From: Atherix ibis
Lineage: Eukaryota; Arthropoda; Insecta; Diptera; Athericidae
DNA length: 64,000 bases
Direction: 5' to 3'
Assembly (NCBI GenBank): GCA_958298945.1
Contig: OY282610.1
Location: 47,747,667 to 47,811,666 of the forward strand
Made by a program: the position numbers and the translations under genes. The notes below the pieces were generated by a model. It searched no databases and was not told where the DNA came from. It saw only the letters and a list, made by a program, of their open reading frames with translations. Numbering within the stretch: the first letter of the stretch is position 1; the number at the start of each line of letters is the position of its first letter. Below, one piece after another: positions 10,902 to 22,500 of this stretch.

Positions 10902-11593
10902 TTAACTTAACGTATTTAATATATTTTCAAGAGTACAATATCTTGCAGCCCTATCATTTTCTTTTCTACGTAAATATTGTTCTAATAATAGCATATTTTT
11001 TTTTCTTAATTCTAATTTCTCCGCGTAGTACTCTCTTTGTAATTCCAATTTCTTAACATAATACCACTTTCTACGTTTGCTCACCACTCTCCCCTTCCTT
11101 TCCGTTCCAGCTTCAGAGACATCCGATGAAAACGATCCAGCTAATGGAGATAATTCTGTTGAAGTTTCTGACTGAGATGGAGATGCCTCTCTTGAAATTT
11201 GTGCTCCCACGGACAGAGAATGTGTTGCTGGTATAGCCGGGTCATTGCTGAATATTTCGTCCATATCCTTCAAGTACAAAAACTTAGAAGGACTTGACCC
11301 GGTACCTCTATCTTTTGCATTTTTGTAGTCCCGGTACAAAGTTTGCCACTTCACCTCTACATTTTCCGTTGTTGTTGGCGTCTCCTTTGAATAAAAGTAA
11401 TATGGTTATCTGTACTTGCGGACAATGAAATTAAATTTTTATTATTACATACCAAAACATTCAACGCCTCCAGATCTGTCAATATATTTGCCCAAAAGTG
11501 CGCCTTCTTCCTCGTTTTTGAATATTCCTCCATTCTGTTGGCATAAGCACTTATTAATGCCTTACCCTCCCTGTAGCTCCAATTTTTACTCAT
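10902..11593 (-). CDS. Myb/SANT-like DNA-binding partner of Harbinger transposase
   Basis: Two exons: 11593-11453 and 11384-10902, with an intron of 68 bp (GTATGT...AAAG) that falls between codons. The product is 207 residues and has no lesion. The first 90 residues are a trihelix or Myb/SANT-like domain: NWSYREGKALISAY, HFWANILTDLE, then VKWQTLYRDYKNAKDRG. The middle is Ser-rich and acidic. The C-terminus is a basic coiled coil (KLELQREYYAEKLELRKKN). PIF/Harbinger transposons carry two genes, a nuclease and a Myb-like protein that brings it to the DNA; the tail-to-tail layout here fits this. The nuclease next door is broken while this partner is intact, so either the copy is recent or the protein is kept for another use. 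Confidence 0.85.
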
Positions 11594-11699
11594 TCTGGTG
11601 TATGTTTAATTTTCACTCATTAATTGTAAAGTTGCACCAAACACATTCACTTCAACGAACTTACTATTGTTGTTGACTATTTTGAGGTTATGTTTTACT

Positions 11700-12719
11700 G
11701 CTGTCAGTGATATGTTCATTTTATTGAGAGTCTACTAGTAAGAACTGCGCTGTTGCAAAATTAGTCCAATCGAATTCGCCTAATATAATAAATATTAATT
11801 ACTTCTAAGGTTTCTTCAGTATTTCTTCACTTATAATCTTCCAAAAATATTCATATAATCAAATATACAATAAAAATTAAATGACTAATTTGCGCGAAAT
11901 GATTTACACCATTTGGTATTATTCAAATATATACAAAATTGCCATTCCGTACTAGAGAAAAAAAAACATATACCATATTGCATATTTTTAAATTATATGG
12001 GAAAATTAAATACAATATTTTTGCGGTGTTATTTTTGACTTACAAAGCCATAAACTGAACCTCTCTTACTAACTAATCATATTTTAAATGCAATTAAAAC
12101 AAGTCGTGAAACATTTGACTGTAAACTATATCAAAACACTTTCAAATTACATAATGAAAAGTTTTCAGTCATCGATGAATCAATAATTTAAAAAAATCCT
12201 GTTTTTAAATGAATTTTTTAATTACTATTTTGTAATTGAAAATATTTTTATTTTATGTAAACTACTTCCCGTTAATAAAAAGAGATAGCGGAAGCATAGA
12301 TAAATTCCTACACTTCTAACACTACGCCATCTAGTATAGAAAATATTCTACACATTTATTATTAATCCTAAAAGCATCTAATTTCGAAATAAATTACGTG
12401 TCAGTGTTATATAAAGCAACTACTTATCTATGCAGAGCAAAATAAATCATTTTCAATATCATGCTAATAAAACTTTAACTTTTATTTATAATTATAAATA
12501 TAATGTGATTATTATTGCAAAAAATAAATAAAGTCGAATTCGAAAATGATATTCGAAAGCATTTCGAAGTGCTAAGAACAATTTGGATGCTGGTAACCCT
12601 ATTCGAATGTTATGCAAACCAGCTGCAAGACGTTTTGACAGTCGGGTTTTCTTGAAAAAATTTGGTATTTCTATCGTAGCTCCGGTTGTGCTTTTCAATA
12701 GTTTTTCTTTATAAAAACA
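11700..12719. other. AT-rich intergenic DNA before NDUFA13
   Basis: The end of the Harbinger element must lie at its left, but I could not find its terminal repeats. The rest is AT-rich. TTATATAAAGC at 12408-12418 is TATA-like but about 300 bp from the NDUFA13 start codon, so its role is unclear. Confidence 0.5.
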
Positions 12720-13319
12720 ATGGCTAGTATTACAAGAAAACAAGATTTACCACCTGAGGGTGGATATAAGAAAATTCCGTACGTCCGCCTGCCCGCGAAG
12801 TCTTTCTTCTCCGGTGAGTTTACGAAATAAAAAAGGCTTCGTTGAATGTGGCTCCATAATGAAAATTGAATTTTTATTCGCATTAACAGGATATCAAATG
12901 ATTGCTGGCTATATTGGAATAACTACAGCCGGTCTTTACTTGTATTATCTGAATGCAAAACAAGTGCAGAAGGATCGGATTGAGATGCGTTCAGCACGAA
13001 ATGTTCTTTTCACATTGATGTTTGCCGAACGTGACCGTGAGTATCTAAAGCAGCTGAAACGGAATCGTGACGAAGAAGCCAAACTCATGGCCAATGTTCC
13101 AGGATGGGAGGTAACTCCTTCACCTATAACATCGTGTTCATATGTAATAATATACGTAATAAAAAACCATTTTTTTTTTAGGTTGGAACCTGGTTTGGTG
13201 AGCCCGTTTTCAAAACGCTGCCCAAAGATAAGCTCGTAACACCAATCTTCCTAGAGTTCTACGCTCATACTGACTATAGTGGCGCTGCTAAAAGAGCCAA
13301 CGTTAAACTTTGGTCATAA
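12720..13319 (+). CDS. NDUFA13: NDUFA13 / GRIM-19, mitochondrial complex I subunit
   Basis: Three exons: 12720-12813, 12890-13110, 13182-13319, with GT-AG introns of 76 and 71 bp. The product is 150 residues, the family's normal length (about 144-154). It begins MASITRKQDLPPEGGYKKIP and has the family's central hydrophobic segment (IAGYIGITTAGLYLYYLN, about residues 37-54), a charged helix after it (RDREYLKQLKRNRDEEAKLM), the motif GWEVGTWFGEPVF, and the end NVKLWS. The protein is an accessory subunit of NADH:ubiquinone oxidoreductase in the inner mitochondrial membrane, anchored by that one helix; in mammals it is also known as GRIM-19. All splice sites keep the frame and there is no lesion, so this is a working host gene. 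It is the clearest non-transposon gene here. Confidence 0.97.
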
Positions 13320-13351
13320 ATCATATACTTTAGAGCAATTTGGAAGAAATG

Positions 13352-13357
13352 AATAAA
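13352..13357 (+). other. Poly-A signal of NDUFA13
   Basis: AATAAA 33 bp after the NDUFA13 stop codon, on the same strand and the first such hexamer downstream. A short 3' UTR fits a compact housekeeping gene. Confidence 0.7.
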
Positions 13358-13379
13358 ATCAAATTATATTGTAGTTGAA

Positions 13380-15868
13380 TCTAGTGTCCAAATAACGGAA
13401 AACTTGTGAAGAAAATAACAAACGTGACTATTTTAAAATAAATTCTATTAAATAAGAACATGGTCTATTTATGCAAAAAAGTAGATTGAATAATAATTTC
13501 AAAATCTTCTAGTTAAATGAATTTTGTTTGGTTAGTGTTACACAATAATAAAATATTATTTTGTAAATTAGCTGAAATACAAAATAATATTTTTCTGAAT
13601 TTTTTTAAAAGAATTTTGCTTATAATCGTTCCAAATCTGCCACTTAATTCTACCTAGAAGAAAAATCCATATAAGTGATCAGTTGGAGTCGGAACAATTG
13701 GAATAAAAGCAATCTTGAGAGAAAAATAGCAATTTTTAATATGCCGTTGAAATAGTAATACTTAGAATCAATCCAAACAGTTCTACTAACAATAAAATAT
13801 TTTCCTTACTAGTTAAATAAATAATTTTCACGTTAGGAAAGCAATTTCTATATGAGAAATTACTATTTGAACACAAAAATAGTTCTTGTAGTAATGAAAT
13901 CATATTATGGGTATGCAAACAATTATTTTTAAGGGAGCATAAATTGTCTTTCAAAGCAACAGAATTTTTGTTGGACATTGCAAATATTATGCTTTTTTGA
14001 AAGGAAAAGGTTTTGACGATTAACAGACTCCTTAAACAAGTAGCATTTTTATTATTAACATAAACCCTCGGTCGATAAAACAAAGCAAAAAATTTACAGG
14101 AGTTCTGAAAATATATAGAATAGGAGGAGTTAACCTATATTGAGTAGTTTTTATTTTAAATGAGATACTCAAACAAGGAATTATTCGAGAGCATCGGTAC
14201 AGTATCTGTTTATTTGGTCATTAGAAGTTTATAGATAATAGTATACAATATGCTGCTTAGAAATAATATTGATAATATTACTATAAAAAAAATTGAAAAT
14301 ATTTCAATCTCTCTATGAAAAAACAGTAGGAATCATCAAAAAGTGATAGTACTAAGGGACTTTTAATATTGTTGCTTGGCCATTGAGCGATAAAATTATT
14401 AGAATAGAAGAAGTTATCAAACGAATATCACCATTTAATATTGTAACACTTTGACACAGACACGCTTAAAACGTAAAAACTCAAAAAAGTCGATGCGAGG
14501 CTTAAAAGTTAGCTGAAATTAATATAAAAAAAGATAATCATATCAGATAACTATATATTAAACCACAATTTTCTTTTTTTACATTGTCAACCACAAATGT
14601 TCAAATAAATTAGCAATGACAAAAATGACCATGTGTAAAAATCCCCATAAAAAATTAATTGAAATTCAATAAATACTTTTTTATTTATAATAACAATTTT
14701 TACGCAATAGTTTGTATCTTCTTTTAATAACTTAAGAGCATACATTATTATTTTGATCTCTAATATTTTTACTTAAATATCTCCAGTCTCTTGCTTATGT
14801 ATTTTTCTTTTCTTTTTAACTTATATCACTTATGTTTACTCTTTATTTATTAATTCGACATTTTATTGTATGATTTCTCATACTTATGTTATTATTATTA
14901 CTGGAAATTGGATTTTTCTTATTCAAATCGATCTTAATGTATAATTAATATTAACGAAACACATATTTTCATATAAAAAGATTTTAAACAAATTCCTTTT
15001 TTGTTAAGAAATTGAAATTTTGTTTTTATTGAGATAATTGAATTTTTTGATTTTCTTTATTTGTTCATATTTTACTTATTTTAACTTAGTATATATTTAA
15101 TTTTTTCCACGTAAAAGTTTTCATTTACATTTTTTTTTTGTTTTAAGAAAATCAACATAAATTTAGAATTTTAGAAGTACATTTTCTACACGATTTACTT
15201 GTTCCCATATTTCTCAAACAAAAAATTAATAAATAAACATACATGATTAAAAACCAATTTCAAATCGATTTAATTTTCTTACAAAATTTCTAGAAACTCT
15301 AAAATAATACCATAAAGCAAAGTATTTTCAGTAATTTGGAGTATTGCCTTATAAAACTTCACTTGACTTTAAATAAAAACGTAAACTGTTCAATTCCTTC
15401 GAAATTTGCAACATTATTACATATTTTTTTAATGACTTACAATAATTGATTGCTTCCGACATATACAATTCATATTATGTATTTTTTATGTACTTAATGT
15501 AATGAAACATATCAAAAATTCATGTTTGCTTGAAAAGAAAAATATTCTTTTATAGTGATATTGTAGTTATAATTATTATTTCGATTTATTTTTTGAAAAT
15601 TATAACTGATATTTATGTAACACTGTGTACCGATAATATTTTAATTATGGTACATGCACTTTTTTATTGGTTGAATATTAGAATTTTGTTCTTGATTTTA
15701 ATACTTATCAATTACATCAAATATTCATTTTTTCCATTCAAACATGTTCATTGCGCTCGTTATGATCACTCATCATATCCGATTCATTTCAATTAAATTC
15801 GTATAGAAATAAGAATTTAGTATTTTTTTTTAATTTTTAATATAAAAATTAATTTTTCTCAATGTTTT
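13380..15868. other. AT-rich intergenic DNA, nothing recognised
   Basis: About 2.5 kb of very AT-rich sequence between NDUFA13 and the foldback element. The open frames are short and have AT-driven composition (Ile, Asn, Lys, Phe). I see no transposon motif, RNA gene or repeat in it. Confidence 0.6.
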
Positions 15869-16432
15869 ACCATTGAGTAAAAATATATAGAGTTCCAAAG
15901 TCGAACAAAATTTTTGTATATGAAAATATCGCCATTGAAAACATTGTGGTGCTGGTTGATTTCCAGATCAAATACATCAACATACATAGTACATAGAACA
16001 GTGGCACAAGTTAAGGTGCAGGAAGTGAAATGTTCAAATTTTTCCATGAAATGCTAAAAACTAGCTGATATTTACGACGTTTGTTTGTTTAGAGAGCAAC
16101 TTTTCGATAATTCAGTTGGACATACTTAGACCAAATTTAGGTCCGTTGTGATACTACGAGGAGATGATATAAGGGATAAGGAAATGAAACGAAATAAAAG
16201 TGTTGCTAGGTACTTAGCGTAGGACCATACCTCAGTGGCATTCGAACCCACGACCCCTTGGATGATAATCCATCACACTAACAACTGTTAGTTGATTTTT
16301 TATATAACCAGGTTGATTTTTTATACTTACGTTAAAAAATCAACTGGGACATCAATATTTCCGTGGGCGATATTTTCATATACAAAAACTTTGTTCTACG
16401 TTGGAATCCCTTGTATATTATTACTCAATGGT
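15869..16432. mobile_element. Foldback (MITE-like) element with about 95-bp inverted ends
   Basis: The sequence at 15869-15962 is repeated in reverse complement at 16338-16432. Shared blocks include ACCATTGAGTAA at the tips, GTTCCAA, then TTTTTGTATATGAAAATATC and a final GTTGATTT. There are mismatches and small gaps, so the arms are diverged. No coding capacity is seen. The centre holds a tRNA-derived SINE. I could not define a target duplication. Confidence 0.75.
16111..16285 (-). mobile_element. tRNA-derived SINE with a LOA-type LINE tail
   Basis: On the minus strand the head looks like a tRNA with a pol III promoter: an A box TAGTGTGATGG (about 16270-16280) and a B box GGGTTCGAATGCC (16237-16249), within a decayed T arm (GTGG/CCAC). 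An unrelated body follows. The 3' tail (16160 to 16111) reads CGTAGTATCACAACGGACCT, then TTGGTCTAAGTATGTC and ACTGAA. This tail matches the 3' end of the LOA-type LINE at 47121-47175, with differences mostly transitions plus a small gap. SINEs of this build use the partner LINE's reverse transcriptase by copying its tail. It lies within the foldback element. Confidence 0.78.
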
Positions 16433-16753
16433 TTCAGTTTATTTAATTTTTGTTTGCTTCTGTTTAAGTGTAATTATTTATTGTTTTCTTGCTTGAAAGT
16501 TTCGAACTCAAAATGTCAGTTCATGGAAATATCTTTATTTCTATCTCTTTAGTGAATAGAAATTCTCTCAATGATATTCCGTGAATTAAAGTGTATTATT
16601 TTGTATGTATTTTCGAATTTTACCTTTATAAAACTTGATGTATCAAAATCTTTGATGTTATTATTCTTGGTATGCTGTTAAAAATATGCTATATTATTAA
16701 ATTTCGAACAGTAAAAAATTATATCCCACATTACAATAATTAAAGTTTAAATT

Positions 16754-17569
16754 TCAAAATACCCGATCGCGTTTCCGTTTACCTGTTCCATCGCAGTTCT
16801 TAATATGCCGTTGCAAAAATCCTTCGAATACGAATTGTCGACCACAACGATCGCAACGGTACTCTTTTTTCTCTTCTAGCGATTCTTTGTGATGTCGAAG
16901 ATTTTCAGCGTTTGTAAACTTATCACGACATTCATCGCATGCATAACGTCGTTTTCCATATCGCGAATCAAAAACAACTGTGAATGTTTTATGGCAAAAC
17001 GAACAATTGAACTCTTTAACGATGCGTTTTTCTAAATATTCTGTGTTCCTATCTAATTCGTGACTTTTAATATGTTGTTGTAGCTTATTCTCATCAAGAA
17101 ATTTTCGATAGCAATGCGGACATTTTCGCGGAACCTTTCCACTATGCCTCAGTATATGCTCTTTCAAGTAACTAATTGAATTGTAAACTTTTCCACAAAT
17201 TTTACATTTACGAGCCTCTAGATGCCGTTCCTCGGTCTCTTTTTGCTTCATGCACGCACGCATATGTAATTTAAGACTTCCGGCCGCACTATAACAATTT
17301 CCACACTTAGGACAATAGAACGACTTTGATTTTTGCCGAATATGCTGAGGCATCAATTTAAATTCTTGCTCATCGCTATTATCGTTCACAATGTAAACAT
17401 CGGCATCCCCCTCTGTAAGATCCGTACTTATATTAGGGTCACTGGTACTGCCTTTGTCATCAACAATAATTTCAGGTATTTTTCCATCCGCGAGATTAAC
17501 TTGCTGCACTTGCACATTTTTATTACAATCCGATTCAGTAATCGGCATTTCGAAGTCTTTTTCTGCCAT
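16754..17569 (-). CDS. C2H2 zinc-finger protein
   Basis: A single-exon frame of 271 residues with no lesion. The first 85 residues are acidic and low in structure (DLTEGDADVYIVNDNSDEQE). Then come C2H2 fingers: CPKCGNCYSAAGSLKLHMRAC, written here only as its Cys pair, Leu and His; CKICGKVYNSISYLKEHILRH in the same way; a third with CPHCYRKF; a fourth, unusual, with CSFCHKTF, where an insert of about ten residues precedes a further pair (YACDECRDKF...HH); and a last with CDRCGRQF and HIKNC. The C-terminus is basic (GKRKRDRVF), a likely nuclear localisation signal. It is probably a nuclear DNA-binding protein. I cannot name an orthologue. It may be a host gene; no transposon motif is present. 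Confidence 0.85.
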   Translation of the reverse strand: MAEKDFEMPITESDCNKNVQVQQVNLADGKIPEIIVDDKGSTSDPNISTDLTEGDADVYIVNDNSDEQEFKLMPQHIRQKSKSFYCPKCGNCYSAAGSLKLHMRACMKQKETEERHLEARKCKICGKVYNSISYLKEHILRHSGKVPRKCPHCYRKFLDENKLQQHIKSHELDRNTEYLEKRIVKEFNCSFCHKTFTVVFDSRYGKRRYACDECRDKFTNAENLRHHKESLEEKKEYRCDRCGRQFVFEGFLQRHIKNCDGTGKRKRDRVF

Positions 17570-19219
17570 TACTGTATAATCGTCAACCTTAACGATATTT
17601 AATATTTAGTACTCCAATTACCCAAAATTACTTCTACCTACCACTGAGTGTTAACTCCACACAACGCGCCTTAAATTTTATTTGAATCTCACAACGTTGA
17701 CATATGTAGTTTTAGTTTCATTGACGTATATTAAATAGATCTGTCAAATTCATCAATGTCACTGTCAATTGTTATTCGATTAATTTTTCTCTTTTATTAA
17801 AGATGGCTTGATTAATTAACTTTATTTTATCAATTCTATACTAATGAAATATTAATCAAATTTGTAATTAATTGGCATGATATATATTTAAATAATTTAG
17901 CTTATTCAGATATATGTTCTTAAAAACTATTGACATAATTCTTCGAAAAACGTCAGTGTCTTCTTCTTCTTTGTGATTTTGTACTCATATGTCACGAATC
18001 TTCATACAGTCTTGTAGAAATTCATGAAACTCGAATATTTTTATCGTTGAAAAAATCTGCATTTAATTTTGCAGTTGACGTCCCCAATTAGTATTAAACA
18101 TTTCACTTTTATATTCACTTACCTTATTTCTATTTTTATATTAAATTATAATACCAATAAGGTAAGTGAATATATTATTTGTAGTAATAAGGTATTCTAA
18201 AACGAATATCGACCGAATCAATTTTTTGACAGCTTTACAGTATATTTGGCGTTGGAACTGTGTTTCTATCAATAGCATTTTATTATTGTTAATTCTTTTT
18301 AACTTATTTCCTTATTTTTATACTTTTTTATCAATAAAGTCCTTTATTTATGTGTTATTATTTCTTTTTGTTAATATAAACATTTTTATTTATTTCTGCG
18401 ATCAAATTATATTAAACCTTACAAAAGTTTCTTAACAAACATTTATATATGTATATTTGTGGAATATAAATCATATTTACTTCATAGAAGCCAATAAATA
18501 TAAATATAAATAAACACACAATTTTTTTTTAAATAAATTTTATTTAATATTTATACTTAAGAGTTATTTAACAAAAAGTAATGGTTAAAAAATAAAATAT
18601 TCTAAATTTTCTTTAATTTATAAAAAAAAAATATTTTAAGAGTGTTCTATTGTTTTATGGTATATATTTTCTGTCGCTAATTTTAACAATTTTTTAAAAA
18701 ATTTATTACTTTGCTGCAAAAATAGAAAATATGAAATTTGTATATTCACTGGTGTAAGTTATATATATAAAACGCCCTGCATTAATTATTGAAATAAAAG
18801 TAAATGAATATATATAAAAATAGAAATTTTTCACATTTCCAAATCATAAAGTAATTTATTGATACAACAGGTAACTACTCTCTTACAACACGGGTTCTTT
18901 CGAACCCAAATTAAATTTCCAACCATGGAGTAGCGCGGAACCTCAAGAAAGAGAAATATTATTGGGGCTTACACTTAGTGTGTATGTAATACACAATGTA
19001 CACAATATGATATGTAATTTGTACAGAAAATAATATTTTGTAAAAAAAAGTATAATATAAAAACAATAATCTAACATTGAGATTCGTTTGAAAAAGAAAT
19101 AGTTGACACCATTTAGTATGTATACTATAATATATATTGTGTTCCAAGTGTCTAGAACGAAGGATTGCATAAAAATATATTTTTTGTTTAATTATTGTAT
19201 TTGCGCCATTGGAAGAAAC
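17570..19219. other. AT-rich DNA upstream of the zinc-finger gene
   Basis: The first 200 bp should hold the promoter of the zinc-finger gene, but I see no clear TATA or initiator. Farther on the DNA is AT-rich, with a 19-bp inverted repeat at 18110-18174 and no coding frame that I can support. Confidence 0.55.
18110..18174. repeat. Perfect 19-bp inverted repeat
   Basis: TATATTCACTTACCTTATT at 18110-18128 is reversed and complemented at 18156-18174, with 27 bp between. It could be the core of a very small foldback element. No protein is nearby. Confidence 0.75.
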
Positions 19220-19232
19220 ATTTTTGAAAAGC
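19220..19232. repeat. Left target-site duplication of Jockey family B
   Basis: ATTTTTGAAAAGC is repeated exactly at 25104-25116. Four more Ts match on both sides but merge with the poly-A tail. These copies fix the ends of the family B element. Confidence 0.9.
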
Positions 19233-19560
19233 TTTTTTTTTTTTTTACTTAAAGTAGAGCATTTATTATTTCTATATTACTTGTACATATTTACATGGTA
19301 TTTAAAACGTAGAGCTAAAACATGCTCTGTACATCTTTTCCTTATATGTTAAATTTAATGACTAAGTACATGAATTGCTTACAACTATGGCTTAATAATT
19401 ATATGTGCTTGCTCAAACACAATTATCTATATTTTTAGTTGTTTACAAACTAAACTTAATTCTAGACTTAATAATAAAAAATAATAAAAATTAGGGAAAG
19501 GAATGTTCAGGAAGAGCGGATTAGGAGTTTGGAATTTTTGGGAATTGTGTGTTGCTTCCG

Positions 19561-22500
19561 CTAACCACGATGGAAATGGGGAGTTAAGGAATTATAAAAC
19601 TGAACGTTCATCATATCACTGTCCTTCGCAAAATCAGATATGATAACTGGTGAGGCATAGAGGTAATCATTGTATAAGTTTCTGTGTTGGGTGGCTTGGG
19701 TATTAATCCTTTCTAGTGACTCTTGAATGAGTGAATTGGTATGGTCTATTAAATGCTGAAGAAAGTTTTTGGTTAGACCAACCATGTATGAAATAAAAGG
19801 AGTAAGATTACTTTTCTGATCTATATAGGAGTTGGAGTAATGCTTACCGTCTATTTTACGATATTTTGAAAGGCATTTCCTAATGATTGACCTTTCGAAT
19901 ACATGGACTTTATTGGCATACGTTTTCGAGAAACTAAAACAGATCGGAAATGCATATCCAATAATTGGCCGAATAAGTTGTTTATAAAATAGTAACTTTG
20001 TATTTATACTAAGCCCCTTCCGACGTCTAAGTAGGAATAAAAAGGTATGAATAGCCCTATTGGCTTTCTTCAGAGTTAACTCAACATGTGGGTTTAATTT
20101 GAACATTGAGTTAAAGTTGATGCCTAAATATTTTAGTTCATTTGAGACTGGGATAGCTGTGTTTTTAATCAGAATACGCAGCTTTTTGCTCTTTGTAGCA
20201 ATTTTCCTCGGTCCGCGAGTGCTGGGATTACGGAAACAGATTAAATTCGACTTATTAAGATTGACTGATAAGTTCCAGTCATCATAATAATTTATAATTT
20301 TAAAAAGTAGCTATTGCGTTCTCTTTAGAGCTAATTTTGGTGATTTGCTTTTGGCAAAAACAAGAGTGTCGTCTGCATATACGAGGCCGATGGCACAGTT
20401 TTTGCCTTCTTCGGAGCCCGTTCACCCTTGAAAATCCACTGTGATGACTGTCTCTTCGTTTCTGGAGTGTAGTAGTGTATCCAGGTTTCGTCCACAGTGA
20501 CATATCGACGAAGGAATTCGGCAGGATTGCGATGAAAGAGTGCCACCATAGCCTCAGAGTCCACTACACGATTGCGCTTATTCTCCTCTGAGAGCAAACG
20601 CGGCACCCATCTTGCCGAAATTTTTTTCACAGACAATTTTTCATGCAAAATTGAAGCGACTGTACCTTGTGATATGCCCGTGGTCTCAACGAATTCGCGC
20701 ACTTTAATTCGCCGATCGTTCAAAATCAGATCGTGGATTTTGTCGATGATTTCAGGAGTAGACACCTCAACTGGGCGTCCTGAACGATGTTCATCTTTTG
20801 TGGATGAACGGCCACGTTTAAATTCATTCACCCAATTGTAAACCATCGCAAACACAGGTGCAGATGTGCCATGAACTGCATCCAACTCGGCTTTGATTTC
20901 TTTCGAGCTTAAGCCTTTCAGATGGAGATGTTTGATGACAGCCCTAAACTCGCTTTTTCCCATTGTTATGCACAAATAAATGTCGTTAACTTTAATCGAC
21001 GATAGAAATTGACCTACACTTTGGATCGAGCTGAAATTTGGACAGCCTTCCTGTCGATAATGCTACTTACAAAAAAAATCTTTACCGACACTACGAGCGC
21101 AATTTCTAAGGACTTATTGAACGACCCTCGTAGTATCATTTGTGCTTTTGCGGCTGTTGGTATATCTGCAGTGTATATTGAATACAGCAGGGGACCTAAT
21201 ACCGAGCCTTGTGGAACTCCTTTACCTATTAAGAAGAATTCGGAAGTCGTGTTCTGATACCTAACACAGGATGATCTATCCTGAAGAAATGAGTGCAGCA
21301 GCAGCGTAATATGTGGAGGGAAATCAAGTTTGCATAGCTTGTGCACTAGTCACTTATGCCAAACTGAGTCAAAGGCTTTGGTTATATCTAGGGAGCAAGC
21401 AACTGTTGGTTCTTTACGGTTTAACCCAGTTGTTATCTCACTATGTAGTAGGAAAAGAGCATCCAAAGTTGAGTGACCTTTCCGAAATCCGAATTGAAAT
21501 TCGGGAATAATTTTATTTTCATTACAAAATTCATTTACCTTTTCGTAAAAGATTTTTTCTAATATTTTTCCCAAACAGGGAAGAAGAGATATAGGTCGAT
21601 GTTGTTGGATGGCTGCTCTACCTTGAGTTTTTGGAATATTAAAGATAATACCTATTTTCCAGGCTTTAGGGAAGTAGCAATTGTTAATACAGTGATTAAA
21701 TATTGCAACTAAGGGACGCAGACTCTTTTTCGGAAGCTTTCTCAGCATAAAGTTCGATATATTTTCGATGCCGGCAGACTTTTTATTATTTAAGGATTTT
21801 ATTACCGAGTAGAGTGTATTTTCGGATATAAACACATCTAGAAGGCTGGGATTACTTGCACTGTTATCAGTGCTGAATGTAGTAACATGAGTTGGGGCGT
21901 TTGATAAAAAACTATTGACCTGATTATTTACGTGAGTTCGTAGAGGTGAGTTTGAACTAAAGTTGTAAAGATCTTTATAAAACGAGGCAAAGTTTTTAGA
22001 AATATTACCTAAAAATTGGACCCCCTTTTATTTCGCGGTCGTTATTATCGGTAACTGTTACTTTATTGAGTGACCTTCGACCGGTGATTGCGTTAAGTTG
22101 CTTGAAAGCATCATGAGAAAATTGTTCATTAATGTGTTTGTTAACTTTATTGCGTATCATAGTTGATATGCAGTTAACCTGTGCCTCTAAGAGACGATAA
22201 TCTGAGGATGTAGTGTTGAGTTCTCTCCGGAAAATGCGTTTCATTTCCCTTATCCAACCATTTTTCAACCAATACATTTTCTTAATGTCCTCAGGGAGAG
22301 AATCAAATCGATGGCTACTATAAGACAGTTGCCTTGAATGTCTATGAAATACCTCCGAGACAATCTGACTAAAGGTTTCTATATGGAAATCAATTTCTTG
22401 ATTGGTTATGTTCTTGAAGCAAGGAATATTCATTCCGTTAGGTATGGCCATATCTACATCTTGCCTAAATTCTTTCCAGTTCGTGTTCTTATACGACGTG

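Noticed and set aside
15530..15796. An 88-codon frame rich in Ile and Phe that looks like a membrane protein
   Set aside because: The codon content simply follows the AT-rich DNA; there is no conserved motif or support for splicing.
16214..16285. A functional tRNA gene
   Set aside because: The A and B boxes are recognisable but the acceptor stem does not pair and the T stem is decayed; the LINE-like tail makes a SINE the better reading.
18890..18910. tRNA T-loop-like motif (GGGTTCTTTCGAACCC)
   Set aside because: It is a short palindrome; no A box, anticodon arm or acceptor stem is nearby.
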